Positions 45,429-56,281 of a DNA stretch of 64,000 nt are shown here, one piece after another. Position 1 is the first letter of the stretch; every line of letters starts with the position of its first letter. Position numbers and translations under genes: made by a program. The notes beneath the pieces are model-generated. The model searched no databases and was not told the DNA's origin. It saw only the letters and a list, made by a program, of their open reading frames with translations. The stretch comes from Cryptomeria japonica (lineage: Eukaryota > Streptophyta > Pinopsida > Cupressales > Cupressaceae). The stretch spans positions 631,013,240-631,077,239 of the forward strand of contig NC_081415.1 in the NCBI RefSeq assembly GCF_030272615.1. The letters run 5' to 3'.

Positions 45429-45870
45429 TGTGAGATTTTGCCAAGATCAAGAGGCAATGGAAAACACAAATAAGAGAGAACAAAATAGATGATAGAAATA
45501 AACTGTATTCTATCAAGATGAAAAATATGATCAACTAGATCATTAAGCATTACATACAATGAATATAAGCCTGCTTATATAGGCAAGGCTATATGGATAT
45601 GTGAGCACACAAACATGACATGTGGCTCAATAAGAAACAAGGGTAGGTAGGAGAAATAATATAATAGTCCACATGAGGTGGATCACCCATTGAATGTGGA
45701 GTGTAACAACAAGATCACACCATAAAAGGTGTAAATTCTCCTACACACACTATCCCAATATGGCACAAACACCCAAGTGTCTCATACCCAAACTATTATG
45801 AAATGCATTTCCTAAGTAAACTTAAGTATGGTGTAATAATATCCATGATGAATAATTATTTACACCAACA
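45429..45870 (-). repeat. 3' LTR of the non-autonomous copia element
   Basis: On the minus strand it starts TGTTGGTGTAAATAATT and ends TCTCACA. It lacks 21 bases present in the 5' LTR between two TAGGA copies near 45643, as expected for a deletion between microrepeats. Confidence 0.95.
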
Positions 45871-46241
45871 CCCCCCCTTAAGTGCAACTTAGGGGAATGC
45901 ACTAAAGTCTACAATACAACTAAGCAATGCAAGATGGGTCCCGGCTACTAGGCCATGTTAGGTACCCATGTACAAATGCAAATGCATGAAAACCAATGCA
46001 ATGAAATCTCTCACAAAGTGGGGAAAGAGAGAAAAACCCAATGGGAAAAAACCCTACCCCAAAAGAGAGATGAAAAACTAGATACAAAGAACTCTCATAG
46101 AAGTATGTGAAGGACAAAACCCCATGTGAGGAAAAATTCCCCCCCATATGAGAGAAGAAGAGAAGCTAGGAAGCCCCCCCTCAATGTGGAATCTACACCA
46201 ATGATAGAAGCTCGATGTATGAAGAAACTACTCCACAAACG
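45871..46241 (-). other. 3' untranslated region and polypurine tract of the non-autonomous copia element
   Basis: On the minus strand it carries TTTTTTCCCATTGGGTTTTT (46030-46053), GCCGGGACCCATCT (45932-45945) and CTTAAGGGGGGG at the LTR. The same three blocks in the same order occur in the + strand copia element at 15838-15991, although the coding regions of the two elements are very different. Confidence 0.85.
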
Positions 46242-48371
46242 TCAAACAACATTCCTCCCCTTAGGAAAAAACAAAACCAAAGGTGTATCCATGAAGTCTC
46301 CCCAATCATGAAGGGAAGATGAATGAAGAAAACTCATGATGAAAGGAATCTCTGAAAACTGCTCAAGTGTCCCCATGTCAATGTTGAAAAATACCCCCTC
46401 CAAAGGTGGTAAACTATGCCACACTGCTGAAAAAGGCACTCTAAGATCTAGTGGAGATGGATGTAGAACATGTCCCAAAGACTCACATGTCTCCTCAAAA
46501 GATAAAGAGACCTCCTCCAACTGTTGTACATAAGTATCCACAATCATGTCAACCTTGAAAGAATGATCATGTAGAGAATGAACAAGAGGGTCAGAGTGTT
46601 CCCTCGCAATAATCAAAGAAGGATCACCTTCATCAAAGAGAAGATGAATGTCATCAATGATGTCTCCCAAATCTACAATGTAGGATTCCACAAACAAACC
46701 TGCAATGTCGTTCAAGTAATCATCCCATGAATCTAAAGCTAGAAGACAATGAATATCCTACTGCACTGAATCACATGAAGGAAAAACTGTTGCACTATCC
46801 GCATCATCAGGTGCAATAGGTGATGTGATATCAATATGAGGAGATGAAATATAAGACTCAAGAATGGGTTCACATGTGAGAATCCCCATGTTCAAGTGCC
46901 CAAAGTTCTCCTCAAAATATGAACCATCACAAGAAGTGTGATCAACATGTGTAGAATCATCAAATGTGAAATCATCATCATCAACAAAATCTAAAAAGGA
47001 GTATAACCGAGATGCATGATCAACCACCCCAGTCGCAATGATAGCTCTAGTCTCCAAATCTCTAATGAAAACTGACTCAGGTGTGAACTCCACAACTCTC
47101 TTAGTTGCGCCATGTGTGATTTGATAGATGGAAAGGAGATTGTTTGTCAAGTGGGGTACACACAACACATCATTGAAGGAGTTATCCCCAATGTCAATAG
47201 ATCCTTTCCCAATCACATCCATGTATGTATGATTGCCCATCAAAATCTGTGGCATGGTGCAAGGCTCAAATGTAGAGAACATAGACTGTGAAGATGCCAT
47301 ATGATGAGAAGCCCCTGAATCTAGAAGCCATCTCTCTGAATCATGACTAGTAGTAGCACATAGAGCTTTTCCTTTTCTTGTCCCAAAAGAGTGAGTCTTC
47401 CCACTTGTAGAAGCCATGAATGCTTGCCCTTTTCCTTTTGAATGTGAGGAAGTGGAAGTTGATGAATCATCCTTCTTGTAGACATTAGGCAAATCAATGT
47501 TATGCTTTTTGATGATATGTGTGAGCTCATCAATCTTCTTAGAATGGCAACGACGCTCCTCATGACCAAACTTTTTACAATAGGCACAAGTAGGTCTCTC
47601 CCTCTTTGGTGAGTTATCCCTCTTGGAAGAGGATGAATCTCCTTGTTGTGGAGAAGATGGTGCTTTGTCCTTAGGCTTTGATTACCATTTATTCTTGTTT
47701 GAGTTGTCCTTTCCTTGATTTCCTTTGTTCCCTTGATTTGCCACTAATGCTTGAGACTTAGAATCCTTAAGAATGCCCATGCTTATCAACCTAGTTTGTT
47801 CCATCATCAACATTTCATTGAAAGCATCAAATGTAGGCATTGTGTAGCTTGAACCCATTGTCATCCTATGGGTTTGGAAACTAGAAACAAATGTTGCATA
47901 TTCTTGTGGAAGCTTGCCTATCAAGTTGAATATCAATTGAGTATCCTTCTTATCAATGTCACAATCTTTGAGTTGTGCCCTCAACTCATTTGCCTTAGTG
48001 ACATAATCTTGTATAGTATCAAAGTTCTTGGGATCTAACATGGTGAGATCACTATCAATTTGATATCCCCTAATCTCATCAACTTGACCATACAAGTCTT
48101 GAAACTTTTGCCAAGCATCCTTGATTAGAGTACACTTCTCAATATGAAAAATGAGATCCTTTGATACATACTTTCTTAAGGTACCAATTGCCATGATATT
48201 TTTAGTGAGCCAATCCAAGTGACCAACTGGATCAACCTTAGGATCAGTAGGAGCAACAATAGTTCCATCAATGTAATGAGTTAGTCCTTTTTCCATAAGT
48301 TTACTCCATGCATCAATTTTCCAAGTAGCATAATTATGAGGAGTTAAGGGAGGAAACTTAGAAGAACCCAT
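46242..48371 (-). pseudogene. gag-protease-tail polyprotein of the non-autonomous copia element
   Basis: One frame of 710 codons starts at ATG 48371 (MGSSKFPPLTPHNYATWK). The in-frame ATG at 48419 is less likely, because the gag family starts near the LTPHNY motif. Gag has the UBN2-type core (YVSKDLIFHIEKC...GYQIDSDLTML). A zinc knuckle CAYCKKFGHEERRC lies near 47588-47547. The protease site WLLDSGASHHM is intact (47320-47312 for DSG), followed by VPHLTNNLLSIYQI and ASRLYSF. From there, where GAG-pre-integrase and integrase should begin, about 250 residues of Asp/Glu/Ser/His-rich sequence follow, with no known domain. Two stops interrupt it, TAA at 47684-47682 and TAG at 46760-46758. No frameshift is seen. 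Confidence 0.85.
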
Positions 48372-49187
48372 AGCAGCAAAAAAGGAAGGAACACAAGAGC
48401 ACAAAAGCATAAGAGACACCCCCCCAAATTAACTCAATCAAAGTACCCCCCAAAAATGATGATTTTGGCACTTTATATGTAGTGTGTGTATGATAGGTCA
48501 CTTGCAAAACAAGGCTAAGTAGACTTCTGATTTCAATTTACAACTTCTCAAAATGAGATCTAAGAGACTTCAACAAATACTGCTAGTGATCTAAACTGAG
48601 ATCCAAGCAAAATGCAAGTACCAAATATGCCAAAAATGGCCAAATAATAAAAGTACAATTTTTACTCAAAATCACTACAAACAAATGGTAGATTATGAAA
48701 GTAGATGAAAAAATATGCGCTTTCAAAAAAAACGGCACCTGAAAAGGAGTCCATATGAGCCCAAACGAAGCCTCCAAAGTTGTAAAAATCGGGATTTTGC
48801 AATTTCCAAAAAAATTGTATCCGAAAATCAAAAAAATTCTACACCACTGTACAGATCACAAAATTCTACCCCAAAACAAAAAAAAATTTCTCCTAAAAAC
48901 GAGTCCGGATGAGTGAGATATCGCTATTTGAAAATTGCTTGCAAAATTATAATTTCTGGAAAATTTCCGCCGCAGCGTCAAACTTCAAATGCCTCTAGAT
49001 TTGGCCTCCGAAGTCCGATTTGGATGAAACAAAAGGCAAAACTGACTTTCTTGGACCTCCTCAATCCAATGGTAACCTCAAATTTGACCCATCAAGCTTC
49101 AATAATAACTCGCAATAGAAAACTCCAAAATACACAATACCAAATAGCATCAATTTCTCTCAATTAGCAAACCAATGACACTCTAAT

Positions 49188-49200
49188 GGCTCTAATACCA
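49188..49200 (-). other. primer-binding site of the non-autonomous copia element
   Basis: The minus strand reads TGGTATTAGAGCC directly after the 5' LTR, one mismatch from the initiator-tRNA primer site found in the + strand copia element. It fixes the element's orientation as minus. Confidence 0.9.
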
Positions 49201-49662
49201 TGTGAGATTTTGCCAAGATCAAGAGGCAATGGAAAGCACAAATAAGAGAGAACAAAATAGATGATAGAAATAAACTATATTCTATCAAGATGAAAAATAT
49301 GATCAACTGGATCATTAAGCATTACATACAATGAATATAAGCCTGCTTATATAGGCAAGGCTATATGGATATGTGAGCACACAAACATGAAATGTGGCTC
49401 AATAGGAAACAAGGGTAGGTAGGAAATAGGTGTGGTTAATTAGGAGAAATAATATAATAGTCCACATGAGGTGGATCACCCACTAAATGTGGAGTGTAAC
49501 AACAAGATCACACCATAAAAAGTGTAAATTCTCCTACACACACTATCCCAATATGGCACAAACACCCAAGTGTCTCATACCCAAACTATTATAAAATGCA
49601 TTTCCTAAGTAAACTAAGTATAGTGTAATAATATCCATGATGAATAATTATTTACACCAACA
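49201..49662 (-). repeat. 5' LTR of the non-autonomous copia element
   Basis: At 462 bp it is 20 bases longer than the 3' LTR, because it keeps AATAGGTGTGGTTAATTAGG between TAGGA repeats. The interval between the LTR and the gag ATG (48372-49187) is an untranslated leader without a recognised domain. Confidence 0.95.
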
Positions 49663-49814
49663 CAAATAAATTGAATGAAACATGTTCTCCTTGGATGATA
49701 TCAATGAACATTGTAATTGATACGCTATAAATTTAAAAGGCACTAGGATTTAATAATCCTAGTTGTATTCTACAAAAAGAATAAAGACTGAATTGGTTCT
49801 TGGTTCTAAGATAG

Positions 49815-50020
49815 TAGGGGGGAAATGCTAGAGAAGCCATTACAAAAATTATGCCTTGTAAACTAAGCAATCTTATTTCAAATAAATTGAATGGTATGTT
49901 CTCCTTATGAGATCAATGTTGTAATTGATACACTAAAAATTTAAAAAGCACTAGAATTCAATATTCTAGTTGTATTCTACACAAAGAATAAATAATGAAT
50001 TGGTCCTAGGATAATAGAGG
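49815..50020 (+). repeat. second copy of the tandem duplication, unoccupied
   Basis: It repeats 45368-45428 plus 49668-49811: GGAAATGCTAGAGAAGCC, TTTCAAATAAATTGAATG and TAGTTGTATTCTAC occur in the same order. It shows what the site looked like before the copia element landed in the first copy. Confidence 0.85.
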
Positions 50021-50094
50021 TTCACAAAGAGTCTATTTCAACCAATCTATTGGGTAAAAATATCAACAAGATGGTGATCAAATTTATCCTCAAA

Positions 50095-50502
50095 TAAAAA
50101 ATTGGAAGCCTATAACTTTGTTAAATGTCTCGTATAATATTTGTGTTAGTCATTGCTTTAATATATTACAAGGGCTTGCCTCAAATCATTGCTCCCTCTC
50201 AAGTTGAATTTTTGGAAAGGTGTATTTTAGAAAGTACATTGACTAGTTGGGAAGAAATATTGCGGCTTAAAAACTCTTAGCCAAAATGTTTCCATGGCCC
50301 TAATTGATTTTGAAAAAACATATGATAGGATCGAATGGGAGTTTATCCTTTTGGTGATGAAGTTACTAGGTTTTGGCTGAAATTTTTGCAAATATGTTGA
50401 CATGTTTTTCGAGGATGCTTCTACCCAAGTTAGTGTAAATAAGGAATTGTTATAGATTGACATTCTATGAAGTTATTGAAGGTACTTATATGCTTATATC
50501 CT
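50095..50502 (+). pseudogene. LINE ORF2 reverse transcriptase fragment
   Basis: Frames give NWKPITLLNVSYNI...LPQIIAPSQVEFLERCILESTLTSWEEI (50100-50270), and after a frameshift LIDFEKTYDRIEWEF (50303-50345). These match the W.PISL.N..YKI and LDFEKAYDR..W.F blocks of plant L1-type RT, and the first catalytic Asp (IDFEK) is kept. The YADD box is missing because the frame is cut by a minus-strand LINE end at about 50505. Together with 44054-45428 it forms one LINE. Confidence 0.8.
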
Positions 50503-50504
50503 GC

Positions 50505-51345
50505 TCTTTTTCTTTTTTATTAAAGCAAAAACTTGTTTTGAGGGGACCCAAAACCCTATACAATAAGATTTTGAAAGGATCTGGAACCCACAACCAGAAA
50601 GTTGTCCAAACATAAGGAACATGAAAGCATAGACAACCAAGGAAAAAAGACTGCAAAAAGAATAACTTGTAGCCAACCACCCTAAAACAAGGCTACAAAA
50701 AGAACAGCTTGCAGCCAGCCTAAAACCAGCCCCTGAACAAGAACCATCAAGATTTATATGTAGAGCTACTCTTGTGGGAGTGGAGAGTCATGTCAAAAGA
50801 AGGCTTAGAGAACTTTTCGTTCTTTCCCTTAATAGATATCCAACCCTCTTTCACATGCGCTTCCATGTCATGCCAAACCAACACCCCATTTTCCTATGAA
50901 TGAAAGCCAATGGCCACAGTCGTAGAAAAATCATCTGTATTCCTCCTTGAAGGCATGGCCTTATCAGAAGGGCCACTAGAATTAATTGTCGGAGCATTAT
51001 CACCAGAATTAGCATCCTGAGGCCCATTCACTCTCACATTAGGGGTTGCAGCAGCAACAACCCACCAATTGTGACATCTGGAGATGATGCCCCAAGATCT
51101 TGAGATTCCAAAGCAACCACCTCAAAAAAAAATTTAGGTTGTTCAAATTTCTTCTCAATTGTATAATGTTGATGAGAAGCGCTTTTCCACCAAGTGGCAG
51201 TCATAGCCTTTTTCTCAAAACCATAATGCGCAGCCGCATGGCCAGTTTTAAAACATCTTCTACATCTGAAGGGAATCCCTTCATAATCCAAAGATTGGAC
51301 CCAAGAACCCTTAGAAGATTTAAGTAAACCCTCAGCAGGCAACCC
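50505..51345 (-). pseudogene. LINE ORF1 remnant joined to a LINE 3' end
   Basis: On the minus strand 51342-51034 reads WVQSLDYEGIPFRCRRCFKTGHAAAHYGF. This is the Leu-Asp-Tyr-Glu-Gly-(I/L)-P-F-(R/K)-C zinc-knuckle module of plant LINE ORF1, with the last Cys of CX2CX4HX4C now Tyr. The sequence continues with stops through NGVLVWHDMEAHVKEGW into a 3' end (50570-50505) of the form TTGTATAGGGTTTTGGG...TTTGCTTTAATAAAAAAG. ORF2 is absent, so this is an internally deleted or non-autonomous copy. It inserted into, or abuts, the + strand LINE. Confidence 0.65.
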
Positions 51346-54059
51346 TTTTGAAACAAATACTATTGTTATTGTAGCTTAAGATATACTATTGTTGAAAAAA
51401 GGTAAATTATTATAAATGTTATCCATTTAAAGAGTATGCAAATTTGATTTTTATTAATGCACCACTCGGTTAACCTTGAGAGATTATATGCAAGAAAATA
51501 GAAATCAATAAATCATGACAAATAAACACATCACACAAGTATATTAATATTCAACATGAGTACACGCATAAGCCACTTTATCCCTTTAATTTGATAGCAT
51601 TTTGGTAGCCCCTATGTACCTATGAAATCTCTATAAAACTCACTACTTTAATCCCTTATGGATGTACAACTATTAATAGGTACATAGGAAAGATGGTTTT
51701 ACAATACCATGGGCACCAAACCATCAACCAAGAAAACAACACAAAAGTATCCAAAACAAACAATAAGGGGCAAAAAATATTGAGGGCACTACAACTAAGC
51801 CCCTCATCATAGCACTCAACTCCAACTAGCGAGGATGAGAGGGTCTTCAAGCCCACTTGTCACATACATAAAATTGCAATTAAATATCACTCGACCCTAT
51901 CATATACTGTACATATTCGAAAGATGATTATCTTTGTTCACCTATGGAAGGACTAATTCTTCTAGCCATGAGAGCATAATAGAATTTTAATTTGTAAATG
52001 ATTCTTCTTTTGTCTTGTGTTCGATATGGGCAAGTTTGAAAGATTTAAGAATAGACTCTCTATATATTCCCTTTATTCTAGATAGGTCCATTTCAATGAA
52101 TAATTTGGTATTTTGAGTTGGATTGAGTCTTCCATTAACTAGATCCTAGATAAAGAGTGGGTTTGGGTTGGCTGGCTACTTGATTGACAAAATCCTAGAT
52201 TATGTGACAATTTGTAGAAGGAACCCCTTTTCCAACCAATCTTAAGAAAGAAATGGCATTGTGTTAATGTGAGATGTAAATATTAAAGACTTAACAATGG
52301 TCCTAATGGGCATATGGATAATGCTCAATATGACAAGTCAATTGGCCAAAGCATTCCCTTGATGATAATAGTGTACTAAATTTCTTTGGCCTCAACAAGA
52401 ACCAAAGGGTAGTTCCTCAAACAATGATAATTCTAATGATACTACAAAGTCATTTCTAGAAATTTCTATTAGCACATGCCTCGAGTGGTTCATTAAGATA
52501 TGTACAAAATATAGAACTAAGACTCTGGAATGTTAGGTTCAATAACTGATCAACACTATTGATAAGAAAGGAAAAAAAAACAACAAAGAAAAAGGAAAGT
52601 AAATATAATTTTCTTCCCTTGGCATTTTTGTTTTGTTAGTTTGGTTCCTTTTGGTAAGGCTTTATATTGATATTGTCACTAGATTATAATATAATATGTG
52701 GTCTTTTGCTAGCTACTTGTGAGTTATTCTATGTTGGCTATAGTCTCCTTTTTTCCTAGTGCTTTGTTGGAGCTAAAAATTGGTATTAGTTTTCTCTAAT
52801 CTAATTAAATGAGTTATATCTGTTCATTTTTCCCCAAATATAGTTCTTTTTTTAACAAAGGATCTTTTGACCTGAGATGAAGTTTGAATAGCCAAATGTC
52901 CTATCATTAAAATAATCCCTATGCCATGTTTTCCAACCAATAGTTTCTTTTGAGCTAATGTTGCTCAATCCTTTTGTGGAAATATTGCCCCAAATTAATC
53001 TCATTCAACATTACAAAATTAAGAATTTGACATTTAATGATATTGTAATCTTCTAAATGATACACAATGGTTAAAGTCTCCATGAGTTATGAATCATCCC
53101 AAGGAATAACTACACATAGATGGGCATCCCTAATTTCACCATGGGAAGGCGTGAATTATTAGGGAATGCAAATAATTGTATTATCTATCTAGCCCAAGAA
53201 TTAGAAGAATCTATTGTTAATGCATTTTAAATGTCGAGCTTTATCCTTCTCAAATAATGTTGTATAAAAGCATATTCAAGTCCCATTCAAAAAAAGATTT
53301 ACAACCAAAACTAGGCATCTTTTCAAGAGAAGGGTTGTTATCTCAAACAAGGAATGCTCTTCCAAAATTCAAGGATCTATTTGGTAACAAGGAAAAATAT
53401 ACCAGGTGTAAAAAATGTTACACAATTCTATTAATACATCTTGAATGGACAATGAAAATCTAAGATTGCTAAACAATGACAATTGCTAAAATTAGCTCTC
53501 CTGTGAAGAAAAAGAGTACATTAGAACTAGGCCCCTCTTGGTAAAAGAACATCCCTTGACAAGACCCTATAATTACACAACAATATATATTGGGTCCAAT
53601 TCACCTATAAAAACAAGAAGTGGTAGCACTTTGCTCATCGTCTAGTACAAGATTTGTGTTTAAATAGTTTGCTAAATTGTAGTACATTATCATCTCAAAG
53701 TAAACAATATTTTTTTGTCACTAAATGTAATGAGAAGTCAAAACATGCAAAAAATAAAAAAATAAAAAAAATCCCATGAATATCTTGGTCAAGAAATGCT
53801 TTGACCAAAAAACTAATAATTATTCTAGTCAAAACAAGATAAATAATAGTTGAAATGGATAGTGTAGTAGTACAAAAGTCAAAGCAACTTGTATAACTTG
53901 TTGATGTGATAAATGAATCCAATTATATAATCTCCTTAATTCCTCCATTATTAAATCCAAAGTAAGAATAGACAAAAGAGATAGTTTAATGATGCATAAA
54001 TAAAAGTCTTTTTATGTAATACAGTATATCAAGCAAGCATAACTTAACAAATTAAATAA
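51346..54059. other. no recognisable gene
   Basis: AT-rich sequence without a frame, LTR pair or tandem repeat that I could support. Short frames (51656-51856, 53257-53463, 53695-53922) show no domain. Further remnants of the LINE or of LTR elements may be too decayed to read by eye. Confidence 0.4.
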
Positions 54060-54798
54060 AGATATGGACTCTTGTGCACCCCAAAACTGTATTGCACTTT
54101 TAGATTCAATATAACAATGGAAAAAATTCTTCTATAGTAGATGTGACCAAACACAATTTTTTTCACAATAAAATGGATTGATTCATGCAAGACAAGGTTA
54201 AATTTTATTTATAACAAAAAGGTGGATTTTTATACAAGCTACTATATAATTACAATGACTAGTTCCAATGAACATTCTAGTAGCATTGCATATAAGACAC
54301 CTACCAATATTAATGATCTAACATACTACTACCTAACATTACTTACTATCAGTGGTGGATGTGTCGCCTGGTTAACATCCTACTCCTATTGCTGACAATC
54401 ACACCAAGGGGATTCCTCCTCCCTTGTGTTGGTGTTCCAAATGATAGTGTTGTGTGGATTGTTGTTCGTTGTAGGAAGAAAGATCATTCTTCCTCTTCTT
54501 CCCAAACTCTAAACCTCGAGTTGTGAGTGAAACTTCTACCCACCCTTGACGTGGGTTACTAGTTGCTCTGCTAACGTGTTGCAAAATGGTTATTTTTGGG
54601 TTTTGTTGTCAAAGGTTTGTTCTTGACCAGTTCTATGTAGCCTTCTTGGCTTGCCTTTGTATAGGGTCAACACCCTTGTTTTGCTACTTTTTTAATAAAA
54701 AACTTTACTTACTATCATGTGACAAAATGTGACTGTATACCAAAATAGCTCATTTACATTAAAAAACAAAAAAACGTCATCTTGATGAACACTTCATG
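54060..54798 (-). repeat. diverged direct repeat, copy 1 (possible LTR)
   Basis: Segments match 55340-55700 in order: GATTGATTCAT, CCAATGAAC.TTC.A, AAAACACCTAC-like and TACTAT.ATGTGA.AAA. On the minus strand its right end, TGAAGTGTTCATC, directly follows a purine tract (CTCTAGGGGGAGGGCA, 54799-54814), as an LTR after its polypurine tract. The 354-bp LINE-tailed insertion lies inside it. Borders are approximate, and the LTR call is inference. Confidence 0.4.
54351..54704 (+). mobile_element. 354-bp retroposed insertion with LINE-like 3' end
   Basis: The unit is flanked by the 12-bp direct repeat TTACTTACTATC (54339-54350 and 54705-54716) and ends TTGTATAGGGTCAACACCC...TTTTTTAATAAAAAA. The tail closely resembles the 3' end of the minus-strand LINE at 50505-50570 (TTGTATAGGG... 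TTTAATAAAAAA). The related repeat at 55600-55630 lacks it, which confirms an insertion. It is either a 5'-truncated LINE or a SINE borrowing a LINE 3' end. Confidence 0.75.
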
Positions 54799-55339
54799 CC
54801 CTCCCCCTAGAGAAAATTTATCCCCAAATCTTAATAGTCAAACATAAGCTTGCCTATGCATCTTCTTTTTCTACTTCTATGTTCTTCACTTGGATGTAAT
54901 CATATGAAGCCACTTGAAAGAGTATAAACTATTCAAAAGTTATTCGTGTGTAAAAATAGATGTAGTAACCAAGACAATATTATAGACAACTTCTGTAATG
55001 GATATAAGATTCATCAAATCGAAGTTAAATATTTTTCTTAGTTTGTACACATAGTATCAGACATGGAAGACTCGTTATATAGAAAAAAATCACAAAATGC
55101 ATAGCAATAAATATTTTCTTTGTAAAAGAAAAGCTCGCAAATGTTATCATCATTCAACAAAAAGAAACTTCACAACATTAAATATAAACATCTTCCACTT
55201 ATATCCTCACAATTAATTCTTTCGTAATTGATGCCACATCTAAGTGTAAATTTATTGAGGCCTCTATCAAATGCATTGTATATTGAGTCTTATAAAAGCA
55301 TATATCTTCAATTTCTCATGATTTCTCCCAAATAAATAA
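54799..55339 (-). other. interior between diverged repeats, polypurine-like left end
   Basis: Starts with the purine tract at 54799-54814 (minus strand). No coding frame was recognised in the remainder, which is too short and too decayed to name. Confidence 0.3.
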
Positions 55340-55700
55340 ACATGAGGAAACCTCCACACCCAAATAGTGGATTGTATTTGCACATCCAAGTTAAAATCAA
55401 TCGAAAGAAATACTTCTTCAAAAGATGTTATAAAACATAATTATATTGATATATAAAAATGAATTGATTCATCATATAGATAGGGTAAACCCTTAATCCT
55501 TATGTATAACAAAATGGATAACTTCAAGTACAAGCTCTATTGCAAAATCAAAATAACATGGTCCAATGAACCTTCCAATAACTTCTCATATAAAACACCT
55601 ACTGAAATTACTCATCTAATTAACACCACTAGCATACTATTATGTGAAAAATATAAGCTTTTTAACAAAATGGCCTAAATAACAAAATATATTGTGTTTA
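55340..55700 (-). repeat. diverged direct repeat, copy 2
   Basis: Counterpart of 54060-54760 without the retroposed insertion. Similarity fades after about 55690, so I cannot confirm that the two are LTRs of one element. Confidence 0.4.
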
Positions 55701-56281
55701 GAATCATAACACAAATATCACTAGCTTAACTGCAAGACTAATACTTGAAGATAAAAATCACTTTTCAACTCCCATGCATTGCTTATTTTTAACAATCTTT
55801 GTCAGAGCTTGATGTCTAAATGAATGCAAATGCGACACAAAAGAGTTTTTATCATCCATTGTGGAAAGAACTAGACTCAATTTATAAACAAAAGTCATCT
55901 TATGGTACCGATAAGAAAAAATAAAAAATCATCTTATGACTTCATCAAAAAAGGAAATCAAGAAAGCAAGAGATTTTTAAGTTATGGCTTAAAAAGTATA
56001 TAAGGATGTAAATGTGTTATATATAATCACTTGGAAATAACATAATAGGTTTTATTCTTATACTTTACTTTAAATATGTTACCAATTTTATAGGAAATAA
56101 CACTTTTCATAAATAAAGAGTATTTACAAATGGTCATTTACAACATAACAAAGTGGCCCAATTGATAAAGTAAGAAACCTCAAGTAATTGCAAAGTACCA
56201 TAGCTCCTACATATCTGACCATCCATAGTGAGTGAACAACCATACTTTGGCTATTGTTTTAGTCTTCACATTTAGTATTGA
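55701..56281. other. no recognisable gene
   Basis: AT-rich flank between the diverged repeats and the Tat-type LTR. I see no frame, repeat or signal that I can name. Confidence 0.4.

Larger units (their letters stand above)
45429..49662 (-). mobile_element. non-autonomous Ty1/copia element encoding gag, protease and an acidic tail
   Basis: The LTRs lie at 45429-45870 and 49201-49662, with a perfect CAAAT duplication. On the minus strand a primer site TGGTATTAGAGCC directly follows the 5' LTR, and a polypurine tract CTTAAGGGGGGG precedes the 3' LTR. The 3.3 kb interior has one reading frame with gag, zinc knuckle and an intact protease motif. There is no integrase, RT or RNase H, and no leftover of them. 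LTR divergence is about ten substitutions in 442 aligned positions by my count. It must have been mobilised by an autonomous partner. Confidence 0.9.

Noticed and set aside
45920-46147. Separate small gene on the minus strand
   Set aside because: The frame overlaps the 3' UTR motifs conserved with another copia element and has no domain.
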